NCBI GenBank assembly: GCA_017871115.1
Contig: JAFCIZ010000007.1
Coordinates: forward strand, 124,001 to 188,000
DNA from: Cunninghamella blakesleeana
Lineage: Eukaryota; Mucoromycota; Mucoromycetes; Mucorales; Cunninghamellaceae
Length of the DNA: 64,000 nt
Direction of reading: 5' to 3'
Part shown: in pieces, positions 11,694-25,521 of the stretch
How positions within the stretch are numbered: the stretch's first letter is position 1
Layout: the number at the start of each line of letters is the position of its first letter
Made by a program: the position numbers and the translations under genes
The notes under the pieces: model-generated
Database searches by the model: none
Seen by the model: only the letters and a program-made list of their open reading frames with translations
Told to the model about the DNA's origin: nothing

Positions 11694-13445
11694 AAATTAT
11701 ATACCAAAATAACATATATAAATATATATATATTTATTTATGAGTAGGTACATATATAAATAAATATATATAAATATAATTTTCTTTATATTTTAATTAA
11801 TTTAAATATACATACATAAATGTATATATTTTAAATGAATAAAAAGATTTTTAAATATATATAAATAAAACTATATAAAATATATATGATAATAAAGAAA
11901 GAAAAAAAAGTAATGTAAAAAGAAAAAAGGGAGAATGGGAGAAAATTTCAACAAAAAATTTACCGCTGGCGCCGGAATTTCAAATTTTATTTATTACCTT
12001 TTTTTTAATATTATGTGAAATCCCGCCTCTATATTTTATTATTTTAATGTGTATATTAGACTTTTATGTAGATGACTAATTATTTTTTTAATGATTCACT
12101 AAACTATTATATTAATATATATCAAAACTAGAAAGAATTTTTTTTTTTTTTTTTAGCAAACGATTATAATAAATAATGCTATATATGCATAAGCTAGAAT
12201 TATACTATTTACGTAGAAAAATAAATGGTTTTTGGAGATACTATAGAAATTAATTATTTTATTACTGTGTATGTAAAAAACGTTCTTTATTGTATTTTAT
12301 GTACATGCTACATATCTTGATGATCTTTTTCAGTTCAATACAATAGAAAAATATTATTTTTCCGGAGTTTTTTGTATTAAGTAAATAATATGTAAGTATT
12401 AAATAAACTATTTTTCATAGATTTGTACTTTTTTTTTGTAATCAAGATAAAAATGATATATATATATACTATTCGTTTGTTTTATTACGTATAAATACAT
12501 TGTATTTTAATTTTCTTCCATTTTATTCTAATATGTAAAAATTATAAGAGTAACATAAAAAGAATCTACTTATGTAATAAAATAAAGGAGATTCCACCAT
12601 TTTTTTTTTTTTTTTTTTCCTTAATCAGATGAACATTTTTTAATATTTACCCAAAGAATAACATAAAATGATGTATATTCTTTTTATTATTCTACTTTTG
12701 GAATTATGATAGCTTAAAGTATTTTGAAAAGAACTTGCTCAAAAAGATAACATTATTTGAATTCCGATTAAGTAAAACCAGCTAATTGGGTTTTGTGGCA
12801 GAAAGAATTCACTTGTTTTGGAAAATGGAACAACAACAACAACCTTCCCCATATATGCAAAAATCAACATACTTTCATTCCTTATCGAGTAATATATTCT
12901 TTGTTTGCTTTATATATCTAACTTATGTTCACAACACTCAGATAAGATGTGCAAAAAAAAATAAAAAAAATAAAAAATAACAAAGTTTGCTAATCTATAA
13001 ATTTTTTCCTTTTTTCCAAATATATGAACGTAATTTTTTTTTAATAGAAAATAAAGATAATATTTTTTAAAATGTTTTCGTCTTCTTTTTCTTTCTTTCT
13101 TCTTACACTTTAATTTTGTTTTATTATTATTTAAAAAATATATATATCTAAAATATTCTTATACGTACATTATTCACTATATATAAATATATAAACGTTA
13201 ACCTCTTTTATATATCTATATAATATACCTTCACTTTATACTTTATTTTTTTTATGTTTAATTAATCGTTTTATAATTTTATTTTAAAAAAAGTAATTTT
13301 TATATATCAATAGTTATATTCCATTTATCTTATTTTTACTAATATACTTTAATCGGCATCGGCATCAGCATACATCTTATTAATTTTACAACTTATTTAA
13401 TAATTAGTCATCCAACCTTCCATTCAAAAAAAAAAAAAAACAATA
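11694..13445. other. Long divergent intergenic region
   Basis: 1.75 kb between two divergent starts. It contains T/A runs, isolated G/C words near 11963-11975 and 12017-12027, and one short open frame at 12786-12980 that I reject as a gene. It probably holds two promoters and long 5' leaders. Confidence 0.6.
12017..12027 (+). promoter_or_regulatory. GAAATCCCGCC promoter word
   Basis: This G/C-containing word lies about 325 bp upstream of the Abp2-domain gene, with a second one, CCGCTGGCGCCGG, at 11963-11975. AAATCCCGCC recurs exactly at 40392-40401. It resembles E2F-type TTTCCCGC sites. Function is inferred only. Confidence 0.35.
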
Positions 13446-15231
13446 ATGCATTTTTTAGCTTATTCCATTTTATTATTAGCAGGTGATAAACATTCTCAGC
13501 TGGACGATCATCAATTATGTGATTTTAAAAATACTATTAACCATCAATATCCACAATTAAATGGTGTTCACGCATCTACATTTTCTTTATTGGATAATCA
13601 TTATTTGAATGTAAACATAATGGGCGCAACGAACACTGCTATGATGAGTCGTGGTGCTATTTTGCGTGACCATCCTTTAAAAGTAAGTGAATCGGAATTT
13701 TTTTTAAAGTTATTATATTCAGCTAATTCTTATTTTATTATTATTGTTTAATAGTTAAAATGTATGATTCAATCTTTTCATCTTGATTTATTAAATAAAC
13801 AATCGGAATTGCATGATACTTTAAATGATATTGCTACAGAATATGGAACAACCATTCAAGTTGACTGTCAATCAAAACCATCCATTACCATTTATGGATC
13901 CTTAGATCAAATAGAAATGACACGAACACAAATACTTATCATGTTAGACCAACAGGTAAAAATAAATAAATAAATAAATAAATTAAATAAATAAATAATC
14001 TAAAAATCTTTATATATTCTTATTTTTATGTATTCTATTTATTTATATATTTTATAGCTTGGATTACATTCTGATACTTTAGAAATACCATGTTATTTAC
14101 ATTACCTTGTTGCTGGAAGAAAACACCATCATTTACAATCCATTATGGAAGAAACGGGAACTAATATTTATTTAACATCGCCATTTATGAAATTATCGGA
14201 TATACAATATATGTCTCTACCCGTCGATGAAAGATATGGTACCATTCATTTAACTGGTTCTTTACAAGGAATTCAAAGAGCAAAAGATTTATTGATGAAA
14301 TTGACTGCACAAAAGGTAATAACAATCTTATCAATCCTATTGTTTATTTATTAATTATTTTAATAAACAAATATAAAAAAACCTTATCAACTCATTATCA
14401 CCACCATCACTATTTTTTTTTTTTAAAAAAAAAAATAATAATGTTATTTTTTATTCATTAGAAAAAATCCATGTATCATAAAGATTCTATTATCAAACCC
14501 ACAAAACTAGATTGGATACTAAGATATCAAAAAGATCAACTTTCAAAAATTATGAAGGATAATGGTAAACTTAATTTATTTTATTTATTAGAAAAAAAAA
14601 AAACAGGTAATTGAGATTTATTTGTATATTTAATAAACATATTCTATTTTTTAATCTATTTATATAGGATCGGTGATTATTTTTCCTGCTTTAGGGTCCG
14701 GATGTAATACGATAACTGTGTATGCAGAAAATCGTGTGAATGTTGAAAGAACTTTTAGGTTATTAAATTATTTGGTAAGTAACTTTTCCCTTCTTTTTTC
14801 TTTTTTATATATATAACATATATGTATTATTCTTTACTCATTTTTTATTTTCATTTTTATTAGCAATATGATATTTATGAAGTATCCTTCATATTTAAAC
14901 AAGAAAATCAATTAAATGGTGCTTCTGATGATATTTCATATGCTGTGAAGTTATTTGGTTCATTAGAAAAATTGGCAAGTATTTTAAACCAACTTTCCAA
15001 GAACTCGGGTGCGGAAATTGTATACAATAGTGAAAATTCTCGATTAGATATTGTTGGATCAAACCATTCAGTATCTCAAGCATGCCAGCACATTAGTTCG
15101 ATGTCATTTTTTAAGGTAATTTTTCTTTAACCCCTATTTTTCTTTTTTTAAAAATAAAATAAATAATCTATTTCTATTCCTGATTAGGATATAGCATATT
15201 TCTAACCATACCAACCTATTTTTTTTTTTTT

Positions 15232-15270
<39 letters not shown>

Positions 15271-17343
15271 GATTTATCAACCTACTTGTTCCTTCTCTAT
15301 TGAAATGGCATCTGAACAAAGAGAATTTATTAGTGGCAAAAAGAATGGCAAAATTAATAAAATCATGAAAACCTGTGATGTACAACTATCTTTTACCCCT
15401 ACTAATGAATATAACGTAGTAATCACTTTAGAAAGTAGCGATATGACCAAAGCCTTATCTGGAATTGCCATGCTTCAGGATGAATTACCAGCAGAAACCT
15501 CCTTTTATGTCCCCGAAGTATATCATCGTCGAATCATTGGTGTTGGCGGGAAAAACATTCAACGTGTGATGAAAAAATATGGTGTTTATGTAAAATTTTC
15601 TGGTGCGGAAGAATTTGCTTCGATGGGTGGTTATTTTGAAAATGAGCATAATGTGGTAGCAAGAACCCCTATGAAAAATAAACCTAACCTTTATTTATTA
15701 CAAGAAGCTGTTATGGAATTTATCGGCGCCGAAAAGGACAAGCATTATACAACGACCATGATTTCCATTCCTATCCATTTACATAGCCTCTTTGCCCATC
15801 AACATCATCTTACCTTACATGAAATAGAAAGAATCCATAATATTCGTTTGATTTGGCCTGAAAAAAGATTAGGCACAGATCAGGTTCTTTGCTATGGCCC
15901 AAAATCATTATTATATCATATTATTGATTTCATTCAATCTAAAATCCCTAAAGAAATTCAATTCGCATTACTTTTAAATCAGCATAATCAAATGGGCCAT
16001 CTTAATCAACAGCAAAAGAGTGACGATCTAACTATTCAATGGAAGAATAATCTGCAAGAAAAATTGGACCAATACTTTCCAAAGGCAGGTTTACAAATTT
16101 TATTGCAAAAAAATCAATCGAACAATTCTATCCACTTAAACACGACAGCTACTCGAGTTCTATGGAAACACGTTCCGTACTCAAAAGAATCTACTATATA
16201 TCGATTACGTTATTTTGATCAACAACAACAGCAACAACAAAAACAACATATTCATTTAGTGACTAATTTTATCCATCAATATTGTCAAAATGAAAATATA
16301 TCTGTTGAATTTGAATCCGATTTGAAATATTGGACATCTTTATCAAATGATGACTCATTAAATGATGATCTTACTTTATCTTCCATTCCTTCTTCTTCTT
16401 CTTCCTCTTCTATTTTACAATATCAACAACAGCATCAACAACAGCAAGAGATTTCGTCTTATAAGGAAACTAATATCAACTTACCTCCATCTCCATCAAC
16501 CTCTCCACGTAAGTTTTTTTATATATTTTTAATAATAAATAAATGAATATAATAATAATAAAAAAAAAAAAAACTGAATAGTTATTTAAAAGAAATTTTG
16601 CTTATTTTAATCTTTTTTTTTAAAAAAAAATAGAGAATTTATCGCAACATTTACATCCTCTTTCATTATTTGATCAAAAAAAATATGTAGGCGATACTAC
16701 ATGGTCATCCTTTTTATATCATCAAGGTAGCAATGAAAATACTATGGACCCATCCCATTCTCAAGATCCTCTTCAACATCAACCCATACGAGCCCTCTTT
16801 GAAAGTATACCATCTACTTCTCCACCTTTATCTACTTCTTCATCCTACACAGCTATCAAACCACAATCATTTCCAATGGATAATAACCATACTTATGGAC
16901 CTACGATGTCATCTCCATTTAATTCTATTAAACCATTACCTTCGTTTTCCTCGCCCATACCTATTTCTAATACTAACTATCAACAACAACAACATTATCA
17001 ATTACAACAACAACAACAGCAGAAGCAATTGCACCAACAACAATTTTTATTACCATCCTCTTATTACCCACAAACACAGCAACCACAACCAAAAAGGTCA
17101 TTTTCTACATCAGTTATTTCCTCATCTTCTACATCCACATCCATATCTACATCCACATCCTCATCATCCTCTTTATCTTCTTATAAAGATAATAGCTGGT
17201 TAACACCTGGTTATTCCATTTCACAAATACGATCAAGCTGCCCAGATCTCTTTTTAGCTCCTGATTTATTTGCTTCAACTCCTCTAAGAAAGCCTTCTGT
17301 TACTGATTCTACTATTTCTACTAAAGTATATCATATGGCTTGA
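13446..17343 (+). CDS. Large multi-KH-domain RNA-binding protein (fungal YLL032C-like)
   Basis: Eight exons: 13446-13682, 13755-13955, 14058-14315, 14462-14564, 14668-14774, 14864-15115, 15272-16508, 16634-17343; 1034 residues. Several degenerate KH-like repeats precede one canonical KH domain, with YHRRIIGVGGKNIQRVMKKY (GxxG about residues 476-481) and then GVYVKFSGAEEFASMGGY. This order, degenerate KH units followed by one with the GVGGKN loop and the phrase NVVARTPMKNKPNLYLLQ, matches the fungal KH family that includes yeast YLL032C. The last third is low-complexity Gln/Ser/Pro/His sequence, probably disordered. A cytoplasmic mRNA-binding role is likely; targets are unknown. The start is the first ATG after an A-tract. 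A 48-A tract lies 300 bp past the stop. Confidence 0.8.
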
Positions 17344-17642
17344 TTCTTATTTTAAATGCTATTTTACTTTCTTTATTTTAATTTCTTTCTATATATCTTA
17401 TTTTAATAACGACATTTCACTCCATTTTTATTTTATTATTTTATTTATAATAAATTAACCTATTCACAATATATCTTTATTAGTTAATTTTTATTTTATT
17501 TTCCAGTTGGATAATTTTGATGATAATTAAGATAGCACCATATGCATTATGAAGAGATAATCCATAAAATAATAATCCATTTTCCATTTTTCATAAATTA
17601 AATAAATGCTAATCCTGAACTCAATCTAACCGTTTATATCCG

Positions 17643-17699
<57 letters not shown>

Positions 17700-18285
17700 C
17701 ATAAAGCATTTAATATATACCGGCCAGTGGGTTTCAAATAGTGGCTGTATGATTGATCGATTCCAATTTAAAATTATTATTGTTATTAATATAAATGGCT
17801 CAATTATCTGAATTTATTTTAATTACCCATCCAAGCCATCGGACCCTAATTAATATTTTCTGCCAATTTGAAAAAGATAGCTATCATTACTACTGTCATT
17901 TTTATTTTTAAATATATATATATATATATATATACATGAATAAACGTTAAGTTTATCAAAAACATGAATGCTTTAAATCGCTTGTAATACTATTATTTTT
18001 ATAATATTTCATTCATTTTTTACTTGGAACTATTTTAGGTACAAAACACTGTTTATGTGTTCAATAACTGTGGCATTAAATATACATATTTATATATATT
18101 ATACGTAAAAATAATAAATAAAGAAAAGTGATTATGTGCATATTCTAGTTTTATACTTTAAAAATACAACTCCGATTTTTTTTGGCATATAGTTGTGGCT
18201 TAATTTTTTTCTACCTTTTTCTTCTTTCTCCTACTTTTTTTTTTTAAAAAAAATTATTTTAATATAAAGATACAACATAGCTTAT
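17344..18285. other. Intergenic region between the KH gene and ROK1
   Basis: It holds the 3' flank of the KH gene, the long A-run at 17648-17695, an AT dinucleotide run near 17911-17932, and the ROK1 promoter. No coding potential was seen. Confidence 0.6.
17648..17695 (+). repeat. Poly(A) homopolymer, 48 bp
   Basis: An uninterrupted run of 48 A. It sits about 300 bp downstream of the KH gene stop. It could be a slipped microsatellite or the trace of a retroposed tail; no target-site duplication is obvious. Confidence 0.9.
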
Positions 18286-20611
18286 ATGGAGTTTTTTCAT
18301 TTACTTGGTTCTGGTGCAAAGTTTAATAAACAAAGATTTCAAAATGATGTAGAAATATTCGAAGTAAGTATATTTTTTTTTTTGATCAAGACCAATCATA
18401 ATTAAGCTTTTTTTTTTTTTGCTAATCTAAAAAACTATTATTATATTCTTTTTACTATAACTAGAAAACAAATAATACAACAGTTAATGTTACTAAAGAT
18501 GTTGAAACTAAAAATGAATTATTAAATGAATTGGATTTCTTTAAAACTACCGATAAAATACGTGAAGATAATAAAAAAAAGTCAAAGGCTATTAAAAAAG
18601 AACAAGAAGGTAAAAAAAAAGTATAAAATAAAATGATAGGGAGAAATATAAAAAGAAACGTAATATAGATATTAATTGAACTCATTTTTGTTATTGTTAT
18701 TACTTTTTGGCATATATATATATAGAATTGGTAGAGAATACGTTAAAGAAGGGACAACAATTAATAACAGAAAAGGATATTTCAACATTTCGTAAAGAAC
18801 ATAATATTAAAGTCTATGGCACCGATGTCCCAAAACCATTTGAAACTTTTTTAGATTTGACACAAGAACCATATAACTTAAGTGACAATCTATTAAAGAA
18901 TTTAGTACAGCATAAATATAACTCACCTACACCTATCCAAATGCAAGCCATACCAATTATATTAAAAGAAAGGGATTTAATGGCATGTGCACCTACTGGT
19001 TCTGGTAAAACATTAGCTTATTTATTACCTATTCTCCAAGAATTAAAAAAGCATGAAAAAGTCGGTTACCGTGCTTTAATCATTGCTCCTACTCGTGAAT
19101 TGGTTCAACAGGTATAACCACAATTTATTTTAATCTATTTTTTATCATTATCTATTTGTAATTGTGACCAATTTTTATTAACATGTATAATTTTTTTTTT
19201 TTAATTTTTTTTTTCCCCTCCAATTTTTATTCTGTATAGATTGATAGAGAATTATCAAAATTATGTAACGGGACAAAAATAAAAACTCATTTATTAACTA
19301 AACCAATGACAGCAGCAGAAAAGGCTCAATTACCAGAACAAAGACAAAAATATGGTAAATATATAATTATTAGAAATTAAATAATTGAAATATATATATA
19401 ATAAGAATTTGGCCATTTTTATTTATTTATTTATTTTTTAAATAAAATATGATAGATATTTTAATCAGTACACCAATGAGATTAATATATGCCATCAAAG
19501 AAAAAGAAATTGAATTAAACCAAGTAAAGCACTTGATACTTGATGAAGCAGACAAATTGTTAGAATTAGGATTTTTAGAACAAACGGATGAAATTTTTGC
19601 AGCCTTTAATGGAAGTATTGGAATAAGAAAAGCCATGTTCAGTGCCACATTTTCCTCTACCGTCGAACAGCTAGCCACCACAGTCATGAATCAACCAATT
19701 CGTATTGTTATTGGATCTAAAAATGCTGCTACAACCACTATTAAACAGCAATTGTTATTTACAGGGAATGAAGCTGGAAAAATGATTGCCTTGCGACAAT
19801 ATATTAAAAAGGGGATCAAACCACCAGTCCTAATCTTCGTCCAAAGTATTGAACGAGCAAAGGAATTGTTTAAAGAATTAGTGTTTGATGGAATCAATGT
19901 AGAAGTCATTCATGCAGATCGTACTAAAGCTCAACGTGAACAAATCATTGATCAATTCAGATTAGGTAAAATTTGGGTCTTGATTGCCACAGAATTAATG
20001 GCTCGTGGGTTGGATTTTAAAGGTGTCAATTTGGTTATTAATTATGATTTCCCTCAGACAGTACAAAGCTATATTCATCGAATTGGTCGTACTGGTCGTG
20101 CTGGGCGTCAAGGGGAAGCTATTACTTATTTTACAAAAGATGATATTGAATATTTAAGAACTATTGTTAATGTCATGAAAGAATCTGGCTGTGATGTTCC
20201 TGATTGGATGTTATCTTTGAAAAAACCAAGGTAAATATAATAATATATTTATTTATATGCGAATATGTATATATAAATGTATATATTAACTAATTTTTTT
20301 TATTTGTTATTATTATTTTTCTTGATATAGTCATAAAAAGAGAAAGATATTACAAAAAGGAAAAGTTGAAAGAGATAATATTGATACCACATCTAAATAT
20401 GATAGAAAACGGGCTGCCAAATTAAAGTAAGAATTTCATTTATTTACAAAATATATGAAAAAATGAGAATAGAAATCTATATTTATATGATACATTTCTT
20501 TTAATAAATATTAGGTCAATGATTGAAGGCTCTAAAAGAAGAAAGAGAAAGGCTCAAGCTAAAGAAAAGGAAGAATCAAAAAAAGCAAAAACGAATCAAT
20601 CAACTGAATAA
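18286..20611 (+). CDS. ROK1: ATP-dependent DEAD-box RNA helicase Rok1 (DDX52)
   Basis: Seven exons: 18286-18363, 18465-18609, 18726-19111, 19240-19354, 19456-20230, 20331-20426, 20515-20611; 563 residues, a usual length for Rok1. The N-terminus MEFFHLLGSGAKFNKQRF is typical. Helicase motifs in order: SPTPIQMQAIPI (Q motif), APTGSGKT (about 163-170), APTRELV, STPMRL, DEAD (about 271), SAT (about 304), ARGLDF and HRIGRTGRAGR. The C-terminus is a Lys/Arg-rich nucleolar-type tail ending NQSTE. Rok1 acts in early 18S rRNA maturation, releasing the snR30 and Rrp5 contacts in the small-subunit processome. It converges with MPE1. Confidence 0.95.
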
Positions 20612-21495
20612 TAAAAAAACTACGTTTTGTTATAATCATTTACTATTAAATTCATATTGGCATTGTTATCGTAAAAGATTATTTTTCTCACAACTTAATT
20701 TTTATTCATTTTTATTTAATATCATCAGCATCTTTACAAATATCAATACACTCCCACATATATACATATCAAATAATATCATGAAAATTACATTTTAATA
20801 AAATTTTATTATGTTTCATTTATAAAATATTACTGTTAAATTAAAACTACAGGTATAAGCAGTATAATTTTTTAATTATACAATGAATTTTAAATTTATT
20901 ATCACGTAGTATATTATTTTTGATCAACTTAATTCATACTGATATTTCAATTAGATAGCATGACATTAGTAAGTTCTCATCAAGCTGCCAAAGATTATAT
21001 ACTGAAAATAGCCAAATATTCTGTATTAAATCGCTCACATTATAGATTTTATATTTATGTTTCTTATTTTTATTTTTTTTATTAATCGTATAAATTATTA
21101 TAATATAATATAAATAGTTTTTATATAAGATCAATTTTTGAATTTTTCTCTTTTCTGCTCATTTTTTCAATTATTTTTTTTATACCGAAAGTAATTTATT
21201 TTATGATGTCTTAGACATGCTTTCTTTTTATATTTAAGTTGCTACTCTATTGCTATTTATTTCTTGAATCGCTATGCTCCAAAATTTCAGGATTATCATT
21301 TACACATTTAATTCATTATTTGTTTATTCTTTAAATGTAATATAAAATACTATTTAAACCAATATCATCAATAAGAATAATTTATGTACAATAAGAATTT
21401 ATTTAATTTTAATACGCCAGAATTGTAAAAGGTATATTAATAAAATAGATGAAAAGTATGCATTTACTAGTTTTTTTATTTTATTTTATTCATTG
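20612..21495. other. Convergent intergenic region
   Basis: AT-rich 3'-3' spacer between ROK1 and MPE1. No coding or RNA feature was recognised. Confidence 0.6.
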
Positions 21496-21517
21496 TTATT
21501 CAGTATTAACTGGGATT

Positions 21518-21581
<64 letters not shown>

Positions 21582-23150
21582 CATGATCTTCAAACTGTAA
21601 TTGCTGTTCTCTTGTAGCCGTAGCATAACGGTGAACATAATGTTCAATCCATTGACGTACTTCATTATTGGGAATCAAACCATCTAAACCAAGTTGAATA
21701 GGTTGCTGACAATCAGGACAAGTAAAATCATTTTCCATTAAATAATTACGAATACATTCATCACAAAAACTTGCACCACAGCAAGGTGTAATGGTAGCTT
21801 CCCTCATTAAACCTTGACTTAAAGGGCATTTCACATAGTCAGGTACAGGAATCGAATCATACCACTCCATTAAATCTCCTTGCAATGATAATGATGAAGT
21901 TGCAACAGCTTTGGCTATATGCTGATCCCATGTAGATGAATCCGCTTGAGCAACCACGATATCCCCTTTTGGTGTAACCATTAATCCACCTGTACCTGAT
22001 TTTACCGCATCTTTAGGTTCTTCAATCACTTTTAAAAAACTTTTTGGAATACCAGTTGTTCGTTTGATTCTTGGATGTCTGTCATAATCTTTATCTCCAT
22101 TTGTTGGACATTGGTTAATATAATGCCCTATATATATATAATAAAAAAGTAAATTGTAAATAATATTTCAAATACAAAAGTACACGTTTTATACTACGTA
22201 TATACCACGTTTGTATTTTATTTTTATTACCTTTTTGCCCACATCTATAGCATACGTAATTAGGAGGTGGTACTCTTAAAGGCATTTGGTATGATTGATC
22301 TTTTGAATCTATATTTGTATTCATGTTATTAGTATTACTACCAGTAGCATTTCCATCTGATGAAGTTGTTGTAGCTGTTGATGTAAATGTTCTTGATGTA
22401 CCAGCATGAAAACCTCCTCTACCTCGTCTATTATCACCTCTTCCACTATAAGGAATATACTGTTGTCTATAGTTTTATTTAAAAAGGGAAATAAATATAA
22501 TATAATTAATAAAAATATAATAAAATAATTGAATTGATATATATATATCAGCCATTGATATCATCGTCTTTATTGTTATTACTATTATTATTATCATTAT
22601 AATGACCAACTTACTCTGCTAATTTCTCTTGCGTTGCACCCCATTGTTCAGTAGTTTGTTGAAACATAGCTTGGATTCTTGCTTCTTCAGAATCTTCCGT
22701 GCTCATCATTGCCATATTACTACCAGTACTTATAGATGGGTCATATTGTTGTTGTGATTGCTGTAACTGTTGTTGCTGTGATTGTTGTTGTGAAGCATTA
22801 AAAGCATTTAAAACTTGTTGTTGCTGTTGTTGTGTCTGCTGTTGTTGCTGTGATTGTTGTGATTGTTGTTGTTGTGGTGGCTGCCTTTGTTGCATAGCAT
22901 TTAAAACAAGATTACCTCTATTATGTACGGTTGAAGAGGGCATAGATTGATTCGATCCTTTCATAATACCTATCCCACTTGATCCTAATCCTTTCCCGTC
23001 CGCCGGTGCTGCCCCTTGAACGTATCTTTTTGCTGTACCTTTACCAGGTCTTGAAGGCGGTAATCGACGTACAATAACAGATGTATTTCTTGGAATCATA
23101 AAATTATCATCTTTATATTCTATTATGAAATAAAATAAAATAAAATAAAT

Positions 23151-23190
<40 letters not shown>

Positions 23191-23394
23191 CGGCTAATGT
23201 TTTTTTAAATATATATTACCTTCATCAGTTTGAGCATTATAAATAGGAAGATCAAAGTCAGGATCTTTTGTCATTTTTTTAGCACGAATAATTTCTCTTT
23301 TAAGATCAAACACAGTGGCACTCGGCCCATCAAAAGTAAAAACATCATAATCTGAGTCTTTTGCTGCTTTAAATTTATAATAAATAACAGACAT
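21496..23394 (-). CDS. MPE1: Mpe1/RBBP6-type subunit of the cleavage and polyadenylation factor
   Basis: Four exons: 23394-23220, 23119-22615, 22466-22231, 22127-21496; 515 residues. Domains in order: N-terminal DWNN ubiquitin-like fold (SVIYYKFKAAKDSDYDVFTF to about residue 78, ending in VIVRRLPPSRP); a Gln-rich linker; a CCHC zinc knuckle split by an intron (C-Y-R-C-G-Q-K-G-H, last Cys about 312); and a RING/U-box-like domain (CPLSQGLM at about 406 to CPDC at about 445). A Gln tract closes the protein. This is the Mpe1 architecture; Mpe1 couples pre-mRNA recognition to Ysh1 cleavage in CPF. The C-terminal Gln run is encoded by mixed CAA/CAG codons. Confidence 0.93.
23160..23189. repeat. AT dinucleotide microsatellite inside MPE1 intron 1
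   Basis: An alternating AT run of about 36 bp (roughly 23154-23189) within the first intron of MPE1. Similar runs lie inside introns at 53398-53434 and 53616-53651. Confidence 0.8.
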
Positions 23395-23854
23395 TTATTT
23401 TATTAATTATATTTTTAAAAACTAAATAGATGAATTAAGTAATAAAAATAATAATAATAATAAAGAGAATGAAAGAAAAAAAATATTGGAAAGAAAGAAA
23501 TAAAAACGAAAGACGCAGAAAAAAATTATTAAAAAAAAATAAGGCGGCGCTGTTTAAATATTTTAAACAAAAAGTATATCAACGATGACCTTTTTTTAAG
23601 AAAATTGGAATAGTTTTATTATTCCATATCATTTTAGTAAATTAGAAAAAATAATAAAAAGTTAATAATAGTAGTAATAAATATAATAATAATAATCATT
23701 AAATAAAATAGGAAATTCTGTTAAATAGTGATAGTAATGGTAATAGTAGTAGTTAAAGATTATAAAAAAGTTATTAAAATATACAAAAAATAATGGTAAT
23801 AAAAAACTAGCTAAAAAATATAATATTAAAAGTAATAAAAATAAAAGAGAAAAT
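23395..23854. other. MPE1 promoter and RAB7 3' flank
   Basis: It contains GGCGGCGC at 23543-23550 next to the perfect palindrome GTTTAAATATTTTAAAC (23552-23568), then AT-rich sequence up to the Rab stop codon. Confidence 0.5.
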
Positions 23855-25022
23855 TTAACAGCATAAACTAGAATTTTTTGAAGAAGTACGAGACTGATTT
23901 GATAAAGAAAAAGAGGCTTCTTCATTATTATTCATATCTAATTCCATTTGAGGGATTTTTACCATATGAGCAATATGGCGAAAAGCCTTTTCTACATTTG
24001 TACCATCCTTTGCACTTGCTTCAAAACTAGGAATTTGCATTTCATCTGATGAATGTTCTTCTGCCCATGCTTTTGCTTGTCTTCTAGATACCACTCGATC
24101 ATTAATATCAATTTTATTCCCTAAAATCATCATTGGAAAATGAATGGCTTCTTCAGGAGGTAAAGATGATTGTTTCAAAAATTCATTCCTCCAATTTCCT
24201 AAACGATCAAAAAATAAATACAAAATAAAATAACAATAAAAAAGATGTTGGATGAACAATTATACTTGTTATTTTTCATTTGTAAATAGACATATTATAA
24301 AATGAACATAAACATTAAAAAAAAAAAGCTTACCAATATGCTGGAATGATAAAAAGTTATTGACATCATAAATTAAAATACATGCATCTGCTCCACGATA
24401 ATAAGCTACACCAAGTGATTGAAATCTTTCTTGCCCTGCTGTATCCCAAATTTGCATCATTACTTTTTTTCCATCATCTCTTATTACTTCTTTGGTTATA
24501 AAATCGGCGCCTAAATATAAATATATAATATATTGATACATATAAATATGTATAAAAAATGAATATCCATGAATATAAACATACTATATATTTGTATATA
24601 TATAGATGCATCTACATCTATCCCACTCTCTTTCTATTTTGTTATTTTATTAATCCTTATTATGGTTAATGTGGATATTGATATTTTTACCTATGGTAGC
24701 TCTATATGCATTGGTGAATCGTTTATGTAAATACTAAAAGAGATCAATTGTCATGATTATGATATTGTATAGTTATAAATAGTTGACTTGATTATATTGC
24801 TGAACAATCACTTTATCTATCTATTACCTGATTCCTTAAACTAGTCTAAAATAATGTAAATGATATATGTGTATTGAAAAGAATATGTATATGTTAATAT
24901 GAAGTTTACTCTCTTTTTATTTCTTTATCGTTCTTTATCTATTTTTTTTAATAAGATAATCTATTTACCTTACCAACACCACCATCACCCAACAAGACTA
25001 TCTTTAATATATCTTTGGTCAT
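23855..25022 (-). CDS. Rab7/Ypt7-family small GTPase
   Basis: Five exons: 25022-24969, 24845-24828, 24733-24691, 24510-24334, 24198-23855; 211 residues. Exon 2 is only 18 nt and encodes TSLRNQ, which completes the P-loop GDGGVGKTS. Other GTPase motifs: ATIGADF (switch I), [13 protein letters not shown] (G3), GNKIDI (G4), ASAK (G5). It ends in Cys-Cys, the double geranylgeranylation signal. [17 protein letters not shown] and the long loop before the hypervariable tail fit Rab7 (late endosome and vacuole fusion). The predicted N-terminus ([12 protein letters not shown]) is shorter than in most Rab7 proteins. An in-frame ATG at 25184 exists, but the intervening translation is AT-coded hydrophobic filler, so I prefer 25022. 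Confidence 0.88.
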
Positions 25023-25486
25023 ATAATAATGAATACAATAATAAATTAAAAATAGGAATATAGCTAAAGTTAAAAAAATAAAATAATAATTATAAAAGTG
25101 AAAAGAAAAAGAACTGTAGAAAAATCGCACGCCCAGGCTTTTTATTTTTTTTTTCTGTGCTACTAAAACCTCCGCTAAGCTCATGATTATTTTTTTTTAC
25201 CGTGATCACTTTTCATGCCTAATTGATTTTACTTTTATGCTCTTTAAATAAATATGAAGTTTTATATATATATATAAATATTCATATTATTAAACACTTT
25301 TTTTTTAAAGACAAAAATGACTTAATCAGTCCCTCATTAAGAATATTATTTATATATATATATAAACAGCTTTATAAAAAGAATAAAAGAACCAATAATA
25401 TATATGTGTATATTATTTTTAGTGACTACCTCTTCCACAGCGTTACACTCTACACTGCTACAGATGGCTGTTCTTTTCGCCCGATC

Positions 25487-25521
<35 letters not shown>

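Noticed and set aside
12786..12980. 64-residue open frame in the 1.75-kb divergent spacer
   Set aside because: It becomes Lys/Asn AT filler at the end, has no splice context and no recognisable motif.
25023..25184. Upstream in-frame ATG for the Rab7 gene (MSLAEVLVAQ...)
   Set aside because: It reads through about 35 AT-coded Phe/Tyr residues before the GTPase fold; the ATG at 25022 gives a clean Rab N-terminus.
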